From the NCBI GenBank assembly GCA_963709525.1, contig CAVPXB010000009.1, positions 1 through 64,000 of the forward strand: a DNA stretch of 64,000 bases, read 5' to 3'. Source of the DNA: CAIWHR01 sp963709525 (GTDB lineage Bacteria > Pseudomonadota > Gammaproteobacteria > Burkholderiales > Casimicrobiaceae). A model generated the notes under the pieces. The model had not been told where the DNA came from, made no database searches, and saw nothing but the letters and a program-made list of their open reading frames with translations. This document shows, piece by piece, positions 43,314 through 52,613 of the stretch (position 1 is the stretch's first letter; each line of letters begins with the position of its first letter). The translations under genes and the position numbers were made by a program.

Positions 43314-44375
43314 TCAGGGCTTTGCGGGCGGTGGCGCGACACCCAGTCGGGCGCTCCATGGCAGGAGTGCCGGCAGGATCGACGGGTAGAGCGCGACCCC
43401 GTGCGCGCGCTGTTCGGCGAGCCGTCCCATGCCGGCTTCGCCGGGGACGCGCACGCGCTCTGCGCCGGGACGAGGCCTCGAGGCGTGGCTGATCTCCACC
43501 ATGTGATCCATCTGGCGCAGAAAATCGGCGCTGCCACCGAAGGCATCGGGATCGATCGCCTGCACGAACACCGTGCCGCCCCAGCTCTCGCGCGGGTCGG
43601 CGCGGCCGAAACCGGCCAGTCCCGCAGTCATCGCCTCGATCATCAAGGCCAGTCCGAAACCCTTGTAGCCGGCGTCGAGGCCGCCCAGCGGCAGCAGCGC
43701 GCCCCTGGGCTCGTCGAAGGCCACGCTGGGGTCGTCGGTGGCGGCGCCTTCGGCGTCGATCAGCCACGCGCCCGGCAGACGCTCGCCCGCATCCCTGCGC
43801 TGGCGGATGAAGCCCATGCTCGTGATCGACGTCGAAACGTCGACCAGGATCGGATCGCCCGAAGTGGGGATGCCGACCGCGATCGGGTTCGGCGTGACGA
43901 TCGGCGTGAGTCCGCCGTGCGGCACGACGGCTGCGAGCAGCGGATCGGAACTCTGCACGATGCCCATCATGCCGCGCCTGGTCGCGTGCAACAGATAGGC
44001 CGCGAGGCAGGCGATGTGGTGCGAGCGGCGGATGACAACGGTGCCGGTGCCGAACTTCTCCGCCATGTCCATCGCGGTGTCCATCGCCCGCAGCGTGAGC
44101 CAGGGTCCGGGCAGGCGGCCGCCCTCCCAGAGCTCCGCCGCCGGGCGCGCATTCATAACGCGCGGCGCACCGGCCTTGGCCATCGCGTCCTTTTCGAGCT
44201 CCGCGAGATAGGGGGCGAGCAAGGCCAGTCCGTGCGTCGTGTGGCCGAGCAGGTCGCCGGTCAACAGCACGTCGGCGACGTCGCGCGCGATGTCGGCACG
44301 AACGCCGGCGGCGCGCAGCAGGGCATCGGCGTAGTCGAGAAGGCGGGCGGCGTCGTAGCGGATGCGGTGAGTCAT
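43314..44375 (-). CDS. Ldh-family malate/L-lactate/ureidoglycolate dehydrogenase
   Basis: 353 residues from ATG 44375. NAD(P)-dependent oxidoreductase of the MDH type 2 superfamily. Markers: LLTGDLLGHTTHGLALL (His-Gly of the active site), VVIRRSHHIACLAAYL, GLTPIVTPNPIAVGIP and LDAGYKGFGLALMIEAMTAGL. Substrate is uncertain (2-hydroxy acids or ureidoglycolate). It reads opposite to the glycosyltransferase gene, 110 bp away, and with the YgbA-like gene. Confidence 0.9.
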   Translation of the reverse strand: MTHRIRYDAARLLDYADALLRAAGVRADIARDVADVLLTGDLLGHTTHGLALLAPYLAELEKDAMAKAGAPRVMNARPAAELWEGGRLPGPWLTLRAMDTAMDMAEKFGTGTVVIRRSHHIACLAAYLLHATRRGMMGIVQSSDPLLAAVVPHGGLTPIVTPNPIAVGIPTSGDPILVDVSTSITSMGFIRQRRDAGERLPGAWLIDAEGAATDDPSVAFDEPRGALLPLGGLDAGYKGFGLALMIEAMTAGLAGFGRADPRESWGGTVFVQAIDPDAFGGSADFLRQMDHMVEISHASRPRPGAERVRVPGEAGMGRLAEQRAHGVALYPSILPALLPWSARLGVAPPPAKP

Positions 44376-44486
44376 GGCGAGAAGGCGCTGGAGAGGAAGG
44401 CGCGAGGGCATGCGGCGCGATTCGCGGCGCCGGTTGACGCCATGCCGCGTTTCTCGCACGATTCTACCTCACCGTCGTACGTGCCG

Positions 44487-45380
44487 ATGGCACGGTCCCG
44501 CCCCCCTTCCTTCCACTTCCCCTCGCGTTGCACTCCCGTGTTGCCCTCGTCATTGCAGGTCAGCGTCGTCACCCACCGGCCCGATGTCGCGCTGCTCGAT
44601 CGCTGCCTGCGCAAGCTCGCGCTGGCGATAGCGGCCGCGCGCGAGCAAGGTTCGATCCGCAGCGTCGCCATTGCGCTGATCGACAACAGCGAGGACCGGG
44701 CAATTGCCGAGCGGGTGATCGCGCTCGGCGAGGCGCACTTCGCCGACTCGGGCATCCAGGTCCACTACCTGCACGGCCACGCCAACATCGGCTACGGGAC
44801 AGCGCATAACCTCGCGTTGCATGGCACCGGCGCCGATTACCAGCTGGTGCTCAATCCCGACGTGGAACTCGCGCCCGATGCGCTCGCCAACGCGGTGCGC
44901 TGGCTGGACGCGCACGCCGAGGTCGGCGCGCTGGCGCCCGCGGTCACCAATCGCGAGGGCGTGCCCGAGTACCTGTGCAAGCGCTATCCGGCGGTGCTCG
45001 ATCTGGCGCTGCGCGGTTTTGCGCCTGCGTTCGTGCGGCGAGGGTTCCGGCGGCGGCTCGATCGCTACGAATTGCGCGACCGCATCGACCCCGCCAGTGC
45101 CGAGCCGGTGTTCGACGTGCAGGTGATTTCGGGTGCCTGCATGCTGGTCAAGCGCAGGCCGATCGACGTCACGGGCGGCTTCGATCCGCGGTTCTTCCTC
45201 TATTTCGAGGATTTCGACTGGAGCGTGCGCCTGGCCAAGGTGACGCGGACCGCGTGGCTGCCGACGTTCCGCATCGTGCATCACGGGGGCGGCGCCGCCC
45301 GCAAGGGATTCGCGCACGTTCGCTGGTTCGTGCAGAGCGGGGTTCGCTTCTACCGCAAGCACGGCTGGCGCTGGTTCTGA
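44487..45380 (+). CDS. Glycosyltransferase family 2 (rhamnosyl-type)
   Basis: About 297 residues. GT-A fold: VSVVTHRPDVALLDRCL at the start, GHANIGYGTAHNLAL, the DXD-equivalent in QLVLNPDVELAPDAL, then ISGACMLVKRR and FDPRFFLYFEDFDWSVRL, characteristic of dTDP-rhamnosyl and related GT2 enzymes of surface polysaccharide synthesis. ATG 44487 is a reasoned guess; ATG 44442 or a start near 44538 is possible. It is followed by an epimerase gene 5 bp on, so the pair makes and transfers a sugar. Confidence 0.88.
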   Translation: MARSRPPSFHFPSRCTPVLPSSLQVSVVTHRPDVALLDRCLRKLALAIAAAREQGSIRSVAIALIDNSEDRAIAERVIALGEAHFADSGIQVHYLHGHANIGYGTAHNLALHGTGADYQLVLNPDVELAPDALANAVRWLDAHAEVGALAPAVTNREGVPEYLCKRYPAVLDLALRGFAPAFVRRGFRRRLDRYELRDRIDPASAEPVFDVQVISGACMLVKRRPIDVTGGFDPRFFLYFEDFDWSVRLAKVTRTAWLPTFRIVHHGGGAARKGFAHVRWFVQSGVRFYRKHGWRWF

Positions 45381-45384
45381 GCCG

Positions 45385-46365
45385 ATGCGAGATTCCGGGA
45401 ACCTTGTCGTGGTGACGGGCGCCGACGGCTTCATCGGCCATGCGTTGTGTGCGCACTGGTCGCGCAGCGGGAGGCTGTTTCGGGCCGTGGTCCGGCGCCG
45501 GGCCTCCGAGGGAGCAGATGCGCCCCGTCGCCACGTCGTCGATGATCTTGCGCTGGCGAGCGATTCCGCGCTCGACGCGCTGGTCGCGGGCGCGACGGCC
45601 ATCGTCCATCTCGCGGGGCGCGCGCACGTGATGACCGAGGCCGCGACGGAACCCGATGCCGCGTTCCGCGCCGCGAACGTCGAGGCGACCGCGAGGCTCG
45701 CCCGCGCCGCGGTGCGCAACGGCGTGCCGCGCTTCATTCTTGCGAGCAGCGTCAAGGTCAACGGCGAGGCCAGCCCGCCGGGCCGGCCGTTCCAGCCCCA
45801 CGACGCCCCCGCTCCGGCTGACGCCTATGCGCGATCGAAGCGGGACGCGGAGCGCGAGCTCGCCGCCATCGCCGCCGGAACCGCGACGACGGCGTCGATG
45901 CTGCGCCTGCCGCTGGTTTATGGTCCGGGCGTGCGGGCGAATTTCCTCGCCCTGATCGACGCGGTGGCACGCCGGCAGTGGCTGCCGCTGGGCGCGCTTC
46001 GCACTCGCCGCAGCCTGCTCTACGTCGGCAATCTCGTCACCGCCATCGATGCCGCCGTCGACGTTCCCGTTGCCCTCGCAGGCGTGCATTTTGTCGCCGA
46101 CGAACCGCCGGTGAGCTTGCAGGATCTGATCCGCGGCATCGGCGCGGCGCTTGCGGTGCCGGCGCGTCTCGTTCCGGTACCCGCCGCTTTGCTGCGCTGG
46201 GGGGGCAGGGTCGCGGGGCGTCGCGATGCCGTGGCGCGGCTGACCGAGTCGCTGGTCGTCGATGGCGCAAGCTTTCGGGCGGCGACCGGCTGGACGCAGG
46301 CTTGCTCGCTGCAAGAGGGACTGGCCGCCACGGCGCGCTGGTGGCGCGCCCGGCACGCGTTGTAG
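45385..46365 (+). CDS. NAD-dependent sugar epimerase/dehydratase
   Basis: 326 residues, extended SDR. NAD motif VVVTGADGFIGHALC, the active Ser in FILASSVKVNGE and Tyr-x3-Lys in ADAYARSKRDAEREL, followed by LPLVYGPGVRANFLALI. It resembles UDP-glucose 4-epimerase-type proteins of O-antigen clusters. Acts with the glycosyltransferase directly before it. Confidence 0.9.
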   Translation: MRDSGNLVVVTGADGFIGHALCAHWSRSGRLFRAVVRRRASEGADAPRRHVVDDLALASDSALDALVAGATAIVHLAGRAHVMTEAATEPDAAFRAANVEATARLARAAVRNGVPRFILASSVKVNGEASPPGRPFQPHDAPAPADAYARSKRDAERELAAIAAGTATTASMLRLPLVYGPGVRANFLALIDAVARRQWLPLGALRTRRSLLYVGNLVTAIDAAVDVPVALAGVHFVADEPPVSLQDLIRGIGAALAVPARLVPVPAALLRWGGRVAGRRDAVARLTESLVVDGASFRAATGWTQACSLQEGLAATARWWRARHAL

Positions 46366-46384
46366 GCGCGCCGAACTGAACTTC

Positions 46385-46451
46385 TGTGGGAGCGGCTTCA
46401 GCCGCGAACCAGGTGGCGCAACGGGCAATCGCGGCTGAAGCCGCTCCCGCA
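46385..46451. repeat. Inverted pair of REP palindromes
   Basis: TGTGGGAGCGGCTTCAGCC(GCGA), 46385-46407, and its reverse complement at 46429-46451 are separated by 21 bases, a BIME-like doublet. It is located in the 141-bp gap before rph. The pair could fold as one long stem. Confidence 0.85.
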
Positions 46452-46506
46452 GGCTTCCACTCGGTGCGAGGCTATAATCGACGCCATTCACTTCCGGGAA
46501 ACGACC

Positions 46507-47238
46507 ATGACCCCGCGTCCCTCCGGCCGCAGTGCCGACGAGCTCCGACCATTGCGCATCACCCGTCATTTCACCAAGCACGCCGAAGGTTCGGTGCTGA
46601 TCGAGGCGGGCAGCACGACGCTGCTGTGCACCGCCAGCGTCGAAGAGGGTGTGCCGCCGTTTCTCAAGGGCAAGGGGCAGGGCTGGCTCACTGCGGAGTA
46701 CGGGATGCTGCCGCGCGCCACGCATACGCGCATGCGGCGCGAGGCGGCGGAAGGCAGACAGTCCGGACGCACGCAGGAGATCCAGCGCCTCATCGGGCGC
46801 GCACTGCGCGCGGTCACCGATCTCAACGAACTGGGCGAGCGCACGATCAAGATCGACTGCGACGTGTTGCAGGCCGACGGCGGCACGCGCTGTGCGGCGA
46901 TCACCGGCGCCTGCGTGGCGTTGTCGGACGCCATCGCCTGGTGCAAGACGCAAGGGCTCGTCAATGGCGAGCCGCTGAAGGACTTCGTTGCCGGCGTCTC
47001 GGTCGGCATGGTCAATGGCACGCCGGTACTCGACCTCGATTATGCCGAGGACGCGACCTGCGATACCGACATGAACGTCGTGATGACCGGCATCGGCCGC
47101 TTCGTCGAAGTGCAGGGCACCGCCGAAGGCCAGCCGTTCTCTCACGCCGAGATGAACGCGATGATCGCGTTGGCCGAGAAGGGCATCGAGCACCTGATCG
47201 CGGCGCAGATGCAGGCGCTGGGCGCGCTGCCGAAATAG
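46507..47238 (+). CDS. rph: Ribonuclease PH
   Basis: 243 residues. Phosphorolytic 3'-to-5' exoribonuclease trimming tRNA precursors. Typical markers: RPSGRSADELRPLRITRHFTKHAEGSVLI, TEYGMLPRATH-like (TAEYGMLPRATHTR), GRQSGRTQEIQRLIGRALRAV, IKIDCDVLQADGGTR and the final EMNAMIALAEKGIEHL. Full length, no frameshift. Precedes rdgB, the usual partner. Confidence 0.96.
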   Translation: MTPRPSGRSADELRPLRITRHFTKHAEGSVLIEAGSTTLLCTASVEEGVPPFLKGKGQGWLTAEYGMLPRATHTRMRREAAEGRQSGRTQEIQRLIGRALRAVTDLNELGERTIKIDCDVLQADGGTRCAAITGACVALSDAIAWCKTQGLVNGEPLKDFVAGVSVGMVNGTPVLDLDYAEDATCDTDMNVVMTGIGRFVEVQGTAEGQPFSHAEMNAMIALAEKGIEHLIAAQMQALGALPK

Positions 47239-47279
47239 CCGCGGCGAACGCCTTCGCGCCCCGTTTCCCGGTTCACGCC

Positions 47280-47876
47280 GTGGTCGAGTTTCCCCGCCTT
47301 GTCCTCGCCTCCGGCAACGAAGGCAAGCTGCGCGAGTTCCGGCGCCTGCTGGCGCCGCTCGGCATCGAAGTCATGCCGCAGGCGGAGCTGGGCATACCCG
47401 AAGCGCCCGAGCCGCACGTCACCTTCATCGAGAACGCGCTGGCAAAGGCCCGGCACGCCAGCGCCCACGCGCGGCTGCCGGCGCTGGCCGACGATTCGGG
47501 CGTCTGCGTGCGCGCGTTGGGCGGCGCGCCGGGAGTGCAGAGCGCGCGCTACGCCGGCGAGCCGAAGTCCGATGCGCGCAACAACGCCAGGCTGATCGCC
47601 GAACTCAAGGACGTCGCCGACCGCCGTGCGCATTACGTCTGCCTGCTGGTGCTGGTGCGGCACGCCGAAGATCCCGAGCCGGTGATCGCCGAGGGCGCGT
47701 GGCATGGCCGCATCATCGACGCGCCGCGCGGAGAGGGCGGGTTCGGCTACGACCCGCATTTCCTCGACGAGGCGAGTGGCCTGACCGGCGCCGAACTGCC
47801 GCTCGCGCAGAAGAACGCGATCTCGCACCGCGGGAAGGCGATGCGCGCGCTCCTCGAGCGTCTGCGCAGCGGATGA
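47280..47876 (+). CDS. rdgB: Non-canonical purine NTP pyrophosphatase RdgB
   Basis: 198 residues from GTG 47280 (open frame upstream crosses rph and is ignored). Ham1/ITPase fold that cleans dITP/XTP. Markers: LVLASGNEGKLREFRRLL, TFIENALAKARHAS, LPALADDSGVCVRALGGAPGVQSARYAG and GFGYDPHFLDEASG, all standard. Ends on an ATGA overlap with hemW. Confidence 0.95.
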   Translation: MVEFPRLVLASGNEGKLREFRRLLAPLGIEVMPQAELGIPEAPEPHVTFIENALAKARHASAHARLPALADDSGVCVRALGGAPGVQSARYAGEPKSDARNNARLIAELKDVADRRAHYVCLLVLVRHAEDPEPVIAEGAWHGRIIDAPRGEGGFGYDPHFLDEASGLTGAELPLAQKNAISHRGKAMRALLERLRSG

Positions 47877-49114
47877 GCGCCCCGGCCCCGGTCGCGTTCG
47901 ACCCGCAGGCGCCGTCGAGGCCGCGTTTCGCTGCGCTGCCGCCGCTTGCGCTTTACGTGCACATCCCGTGGTGCCTGAAGAAGTGCCCTTACTGCGACTT
48001 CAATTCGCACGAGATCTCCGGCGACCCTGATGCCGACCGTTATGTCGGCGCCTTGCTTGCCGACCTCGAAGGCGCGTTGCCGTCGGTCTGGGGGCGCACG
48101 GTCAACTCGGTGTTCATCGGCGGCGGAACGCCAAGCGTTTTTCCGGCCGCGGCGATCGACGCCCTGCTCGCAGGCATTCGGGCCCGCGTTCCCTTGCTGC
48201 CCGATGCCGAAGTGACGCTGGAGGCGAATCCCGGCACCTTCGAGCGCGGGAAATTCGCCGGCTTTCGTGCGGCCGGCGTCAACCGGCTGTCGCTCGGCAT
48301 CCAGAGCTTCTCGGATCGGCATCTGCGCGCGCTGGGCCGTGTCCACGACGCGAACGAGGCGCGCGCTGCCGCGGAGGCGGCGCTGGCGATCTTCGGCAAC
48401 GTCAACTTCGACCTCATGTACGCGCTGCCGCAGCAGACGCTGGCGGACGCACGCGCCGACATCGCGGAGTCGCTCGCCTACGCGCCGCCGCACCTGTCGT
48501 TCTACCACCTGACGCTGGAACCCAACACGCTGTTCCACCGCCATCCGCCGCCGCTGCCCGACGACGATGCGAGCGCCGACATCGAGGATGCCGTGCACGC
48601 GATGCTGGGCGAGGCGGGTTACCAGCACTACGAAACCTCGGCGCACGCGCGTGCCGGGAGCGAATGCCGGCACAATCGCAATTACTGGCAGTTCGGCGAT
48701 TACCTCGGCATCGGCGCCGGTGCGCACTCGAAGCTTTCGTTCCCCGACCGCATCGTGAGGCAGCAACGGTACAAACAGCCACGCCAGTATCTCGACACGG
48801 TCGCCGCCGGGTCGCCGGTCCAGGACGAGCACGAGGTGAGCCTCGACGATGTCGGCTTCGAGTTCATGCTGAACGCGCTGCGCCTCGAATCCGGCGTGCC
48901 GGCGTCGCTCTTCGCGCAGCGCACCGGGCAGCCGCTGGCACGGGTCGCGCGCGAGCTTGCCGCCGCCACCGCGCGCGGCCTGCTCGATCCCGATCCGACG
49001 CTGATCCGGCCCACGCCGCTGGGGCGGCGATTCCTCAACGATCTGCAGGCGCTGTTCCTGCGCGATTCCGCGTCGCCATCGATATCCGTCATTCAACCGG
49101 GAGCGAAGCGATGA
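47873..49114 (+). CDS. hemW: Radical SAM heme chaperone HemW
   Basis: 413 residues. Radical SAM motif Cys-x3-Cys-x2-Cys in YVHIPWCLKKCPYCDFNSH, GGGTPSVF and LEANPGT, with the HemW/CPDH tail domain (SECRHNRNYWQFGDYLGIGAGAHS). HemW is a heme-binding chaperone, distinguished from oxygen-independent coproporphyrinogen oxidase HemN by lacking its extra N-terminal segment, as here. Joined to rdgB and to the amidase gene by ATGA overlaps. Confidence 0.93.
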   Translation: MSAPAPVAFDPQAPSRPRFAALPPLALYVHIPWCLKKCPYCDFNSHEISGDPDADRYVGALLADLEGALPSVWGRTVNSVFIGGGTPSVFPAAAIDALLAGIRARVPLLPDAEVTLEANPGTFERGKFAGFRAAGVNRLSLGIQSFSDRHLRALGRVHDANEARAAAEAALAIFGNVNFDLMYALPQQTLADARADIAESLAYAPPHLSFYHLTLEPNTLFHRHPPPLPDDDASADIEDAVHAMLGEAGYQHYETSAHARAGSECRHNRNYWQFGDYLGIGAGAHSKLSFPDRIVRQQRYKQPRQYLDTVAAGSPVQDEHEVSLDDVGFEFMLNALRLESGVPASLFAQRTGQPLARVARELAAATARGLLDPDPTLIRPTPLGRRFLNDLQALFLRDSASPSISVIQPGAKR

Positions 49115-50419
49115 AGCCGCCCGATGCCTTTCGCCTGTCACTTGCCGCGGCAGCGCGGCGCCTTGCCGAGGGGACGCTGTCGGCGACCGAGCTGGCCGCT
49201 TCGCAGCTCGCGCGCATCGCCGCGACCGATGCCCACATCGACGCGTGGGCGTATCTCGATGCCGGGCACGTGCTGGCCGCGGCAGCGCGCTGCGATGCGT
49301 TGCCTGCAACGGCGCGCGGGCCACTCGCCGGCATGGGCATCGGCATCAAGGACATCATCGCGACGGCCGAACTGCCGACGCAGATGGGATCGGAGGTGCA
49401 TCAGGGCCATCGCCCCGACGCCGATGCGGCTTGCGTGGCACGCCTCAAGGCGGCCGGCGGCTACGTGTTCGGCAAGACCGTGACCACCGAGTACGCGTTC
49501 CTGGATCCCGGCAAGACGCGGAATCCGTGGAATCCGGCGCACACGCCGGGCGGCTCGTCCTCGGGTTCGGCTGCGGCGGTCGCGGCCAGCCATGTCGCGG
49601 GCGCGCTGGGCACGCAAACCAACGGTTCGGTGATCCGGCCGGCGGCGTACTGCGGCGTCGTCGGCTACAAGCCCACGCGCGGCGCGATCCCGCTCGATGG
49701 GGTGCACATCTTCAGCGAGACGCTGGATCAGGTCGGCAGCTTCGCGCGCAGCGTTGCCGATGCGGCGCGCGTCGCGCATGCCGTGGCGGAACCGGGCGCG
49801 ATCGCGGCCGCGATTGCCCCGCTGTCGCATCCGCCTCGCCTCGCCTGCCTGGGGGGCTTCCCCTGGGTCGAGCTCGATTGCGGCGATGACGATCACGTCG
49901 AGGCGGCGGCGACCCGGCTGCGCGCGAGCGCCATGGTCGCCTCCGTCGACCTGCCGGCGGCGTGGCACACCGTAGACCGCGTCCATCGCAGCATCATGCT
50001 GTTCGAAGGCTGCGCGCAATCTCGGCGCCTTGCAGGAACGCGAACGAGCGCGGCTTTCCCCGAAACTCAACGCGGCGCTGGACGAGGGGCGCACGATCAG
50101 CGACGACGCCTATCGCGCAGCGATCGAGGCGCGCACGCGGGCGATCGCCGAGTTCACCGCGTGGATGGCAGGCTTCGACGCCGTGCTCGCGCCTTCCGCG
50201 CCGTCGGCCGCGCCGCGAGGGCTCGATTCCACCGGCGACCCGTCCTGCTGTACGCTGTGGTCGCTGCTGGGTTTTCCGGCGATCACGATTCCGGTGGCGC
50301 GCAACGCCGCGGGCTTGCCGATCGGGCTGCAGATCGCGACGGCCGCGGGTGCCGACGATCGGCTGCTGGCGACCGCGGCGTGGTGCGAGCAGCGGCTGCC
50401 GTTCGCGCCGTTGCCCTGA
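49111..50419 (+). CDS. Amidase (GatA-like), one-base frameshift near 50008
   Basis: About 436 residues when one extra G near 50008-50009 is ignored: the first frame reads to LFE, then AARNLGALQERERARL continues to 50419. Amidase signature: Lys in GIGIKDIIATAELPT, the Ser-cis-Ser pair in GGSSSGSAAAVAA, and GTQTNGSVIRPAAYCG; the catalytic Ser follows the Thr-x-Asn stretch. Substrate unknown; these enzymes cleave amides or act in ring-degradation pathways. The rest of the gene is intact, so an assembly error is as likely as decay. Confidence 0.85.
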
Positions 50420-50445
50420 TCGGCGGCGAGATCTACGGGCATGAA

Positions 50446-50619
50446 ATGAAGCGCGCAAAAATGCACCTGCCACCCGAGCCGCCGAAGCCGCGCAATCCCG
50501 TCGCGCGCTCGCCGCTCCTCGGCAAGGGCGGCGCGCATGGCAAGACGACAGGTGCCAGGCGGCGCGAGGCCAACGTGCTGGCCGCGCGGCTCAAGCGCGA
50601 TCCGGAAGCGCAGCCATGA
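50446..50619 (+). CDS. Small conserved basic protein
   Basis: 57 residues from ATG 50446: KRAKMHLPPEPPKPRNPVARS, then PLLGKGGAHGKTTGARRREAN. I recall similar short proline/arginine-rich sequences in proteobacteria (…RNPLVAPALFRKAGAH…-type), but no function is known. It ends on an ATGA overlap with the ChaC-like gene, which supports its being real. Confidence 0.6.
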   Translation: MKRAKMHLPPEPPKPRNPVARSPLLGKGGAHGKTTGARRREANVLAARLKRDPEAQP

Positions 50620-51302
50620 AGCGCTGGCCCCATCACCCCGACACGCTGTGCCGCAGCGACCTCGAATGCGGCCGGATGCGCGAGGTCTACGCTGCCGCGA
50701 TCGACCCGTCGCGGGCGTTGAACGACGAGCAGCTCGCGGCGTCGTTGCAGGAGACGTTGCGGGCGAGGCCGGCCGGTGCCGGCTGGTGGATCTTCGCCTA
50801 CGGGTCGCTGCTGTGGAATCCGCTGTTCCCGGTGGCCGAGATGCGCGTCGCCAGGTTGCGTGGCTGGCACCGGCGCTTCTGCCTGTGGTCGCTCGCCACG
50901 CGCGGGACACCCGACGCGCCGGGCCTCGTGCTCGGCCTGGAGCCGGGAGGATCGTGCCGTGGCGTCGCGTTGCGGCTTCCGGCACCGTTGGCACTGGACG
51001 AATTGCACCTGTTGTGGCGACGCGAGATGGTGGTCGGCTCGTATCGCCCGACGTGGATTCGCCTCGATGCGGAGGGACGCGAAGTCGTCGCGCTCACCTT
51101 CGTCGTCAGGCGCGACCATGTGCAATACGCGGGCAAGCTCTCGCCGGAGCGCGAGGTCGAGGTGCTGGCGCGCGCCGCCGGGGCTTTCGGCTCGTCGCAG
51201 GACTACCTCGAACGCACGCGCGTGGCGCTCGTCGCCCACGGCATCGTCGATCCCTACCTCGAGGGGCTGTGCGCGGGCGTGGCGCGCTTGCGCAACGGGT
51301 GA
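50616..51302 (+). CDS. ChaC-type gamma-glutamylcyclotransferase
   Basis: 228 residues. The glutathione-specific ChaC motif is WWIFAYGSLLWNPLFPVAEM, with conserved arginines around RGWHRRFCLWSLATRGTPDAPGLVLGLEPGGSC and SYRPTWI. It breaks glutathione to 5-oxoproline and Cys-Gly. The gene shares an ATGA overlap with the small upstream gene. Convergent with the nrsF gene, about 50 bp away. Confidence 0.88.
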   Translation: MKRWPHHPDTLCRSDLECGRMREVYAAAIDPSRALNDEQLAASLQETLRARPAGAGWWIFAYGSLLWNPLFPVAEMRVARLRGWHRRFCLWSLATRGTPDAPGLVLGLEPGGSCRGVALRLPAPLALDELHLLWRREMVVGSYRPTWIRLDAEGREVVALTFVVRRDHVQYAGKLSPEREVEVLARAAGAFGSSQDYLERTRVALVAHGIVDPYLEGLCAGVARLRNG

Positions 51303-51352
51303 CGCCGCTCCCGTAGCCGTCTCGATGCGCATCGCCTGAAACAGGAGCAGCA

Positions 51353-51994
51353 TCACCAGCGCAACAGGCGCGGTCCGACCCAAGCCCCCAGCGCCGCGGG
51401 AAGCAGCATCCCCAACACGTACCAGAGCGCAAGGAAGGGCGCTGCGAGCTCGGGGCAATGCACGGTGTAGACGAGGGCTCCCACGGCACCCGCGGCAACG
51501 CCGGCCGCCGCGCCGGACAAGCGCAAGCGCGTCGGTGCGAGGCCCTTCATCAGCCACACGAGGGCGGCGAATATCGGCAGCGACAGCAGCGCGATGTTGG
51601 CGCTGCACACGGTCCAGCTGATTCCGCGCAGCAGATCGGTCCGCTCTGCGGCATCCGCGTTCACCAGCACGGCCGCGGCGAGCAGCCACAGGGCGAGGAC
51701 GGGCGCCACCAGCAGCGATCGTTCCCAGCGCAGTGTCGCGCCCGGCCGCGAACAGCGAAGGACCGCCGTCAGTCCGCCGATGGCCAGCGCGGCGCAGAAC
51801 AACTCGCGAACCCAGAACATGGGCATCAGTGCATAGCTTGCGAGTTCGGGGTTGACGTGAAGCCATGCGCCCATCAGCAGCGTGGCGATCAGTGCGCCGC
51901 CGCCGAGCGCGAGCAGCAAGCGGCGCGTCGGGGACTTCGCGTCCACCGCGCCCGCCCCGGTCGCCAGCATCGACACCAGATCATCGGTTCTCAC
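51353..51994 (-). CDS. NrsF-family membrane anti-sigma factor (DUF1109)
   Basis: 213 residues with six hydrophobic segments (e.g. LLLALGGGALIATLLMGAWL, LLVAPVLALWLLAAAVLV, GISWTVCSANIALLSLPIFA). Two Cys at membrane interfaces (VCSAN and VHCPEL) are placed like those that sense metals or thiols in NrsF proteins such as Caulobacter CC_3252. It overlaps the sigma-factor stop (ATGA-type overlap at 51991-51994), so the pair is co-translated, and probably sequesters it at the membrane until stress occurs. Confidence 0.88.
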   Translation of the reverse strand: MRTDDLVSMLATGAGAVDAKSPTRRLLLALGGGALIATLLMGAWLHVNPELASYALMPMFWVRELFCAALAIGGLTAVLRCSRPGATLRWERSLLVAPVLALWLLAAAVLVNADAAERTDLLRGISWTVCSANIALLSLPIFAALVWLMKGLAPTRLRLSGAAAGVAAGAVGALVYTVHCPELAAPFLALWYVLGMLLPAALGAWVGPRLLRW

Positions 51995-52569
51995 AATCCG
52001 TTCCTTATGCGCGCTGCGAGCGCTTTCATTCCCCGGTGCACGCCGACCTTCACCGCTGACTCCGACATCCCCGTGAGCTTTGCGGCCTCGGCCACGGAAA
52101 GGCCTTCGAGCTTGACGTGAATGATCGGCAGCCGGTGCCGATCGGGCAGGGTGTCGAGCAGCTTGGCCACATCGCGGCGCGCGTCGGAGGCTTCGATGTC
52201 GGAGGCGACCAGCAGCTCGTTGTCGTCATCCAGCGGATCGTTGAGCAGATCCCGGCGTGCGCGCCTTCGCAGCAGGTCCACGAGCTTGTAGCGTGCGATG
52301 GCGTGCAGCCACGCCGTCAGCGGCTGGTCCGTCGCGTAAGTGTGCCGCTGATTGTGCACGGCGAGCAGCGTTTCCTGCACCAGGTCCTCCACCTCGTCCG
52401 GCAGGCGGGCGAGACGCTTTCGCAGGAAGGCGCGCAAATGCGCGCCCAGGTCCCGCAGGAAGGCGTGATAGGCCGCGGCATCGCCGGCGAGTGCGCGAAC
52501 CAGCAGGTCCCGGAGGCGGTCCTCGCTCGCGTTGCCTCTATCCACAGCTAGTTCGTTGTCCGGGCGCAT
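51991..52569 (-). CDS. ECF sigma factor (SigF/bufferin-control type)
   Basis: About 185-193 residues. Region 2 is in DLVQETLLAVHNQRHTYATDQPLTAWLHAIARYKLVDLLRRR and region 4 in IHVKLEGLSVAEAAKLTGMSESAVKVGVHRGMKAL, the full ECF set. The ATG at 52569 is the longest sensible start. A GTAACC-N16-CGAA promoter overlaps it (52552-52577 on the minus strand), so GTG 52545, six bases after CGAA, is a better start. Arranged with NrsF and divergent from bufA1, it is the likely activator of the bufferin genes and of itself. Confidence 0.9.
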   Translation of the reverse strand: MRPDNELAVDRGNASEDRLRDLLVRALAGDAAAYHAFLRDLGAHLRAFLRKRLARLPDEVEDLVQETLLAVHNQRHTYATDQPLTAWLHAIARYKLVDLLRRRARRDLLNDPLDDDNELLVASDIEASDARRDVAKLLDTLPDRHRLPIIHVKLEGLSVAEAAKLTGMSESAVKVGVHRGMKALAARIRNGL

Positions 52570-52577
52570 TCGGTTAC
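52552..52577 (-). promoter_or_regulatory. ECF promoter GTAACC-N16-CGAA (sigma gene)
   Basis: On the minus strand GTAACC at 52577-52572 is followed by exactly 16 bases, then CGAA at 52555-52552, the spacing of the known Caulobacter SigF-type promoter. It overlaps the ATG at 52569. A GTG at 52545-52543 follows by six bases, near where transcription should start, so the message could be leaderless. Confidence 0.7.
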
Positions 52578-52613
52578 AGCCATCGATGGCTGCGACGAAT
52601 TGTGCCCGTCGGT

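Noticed and set aside
43275..44486. Extended N-terminus of the glycosyltransferase frame
   Set aside because: It runs antisense through the dehydrogenase gene; the GT2 fold begins only near 44.5 kb.
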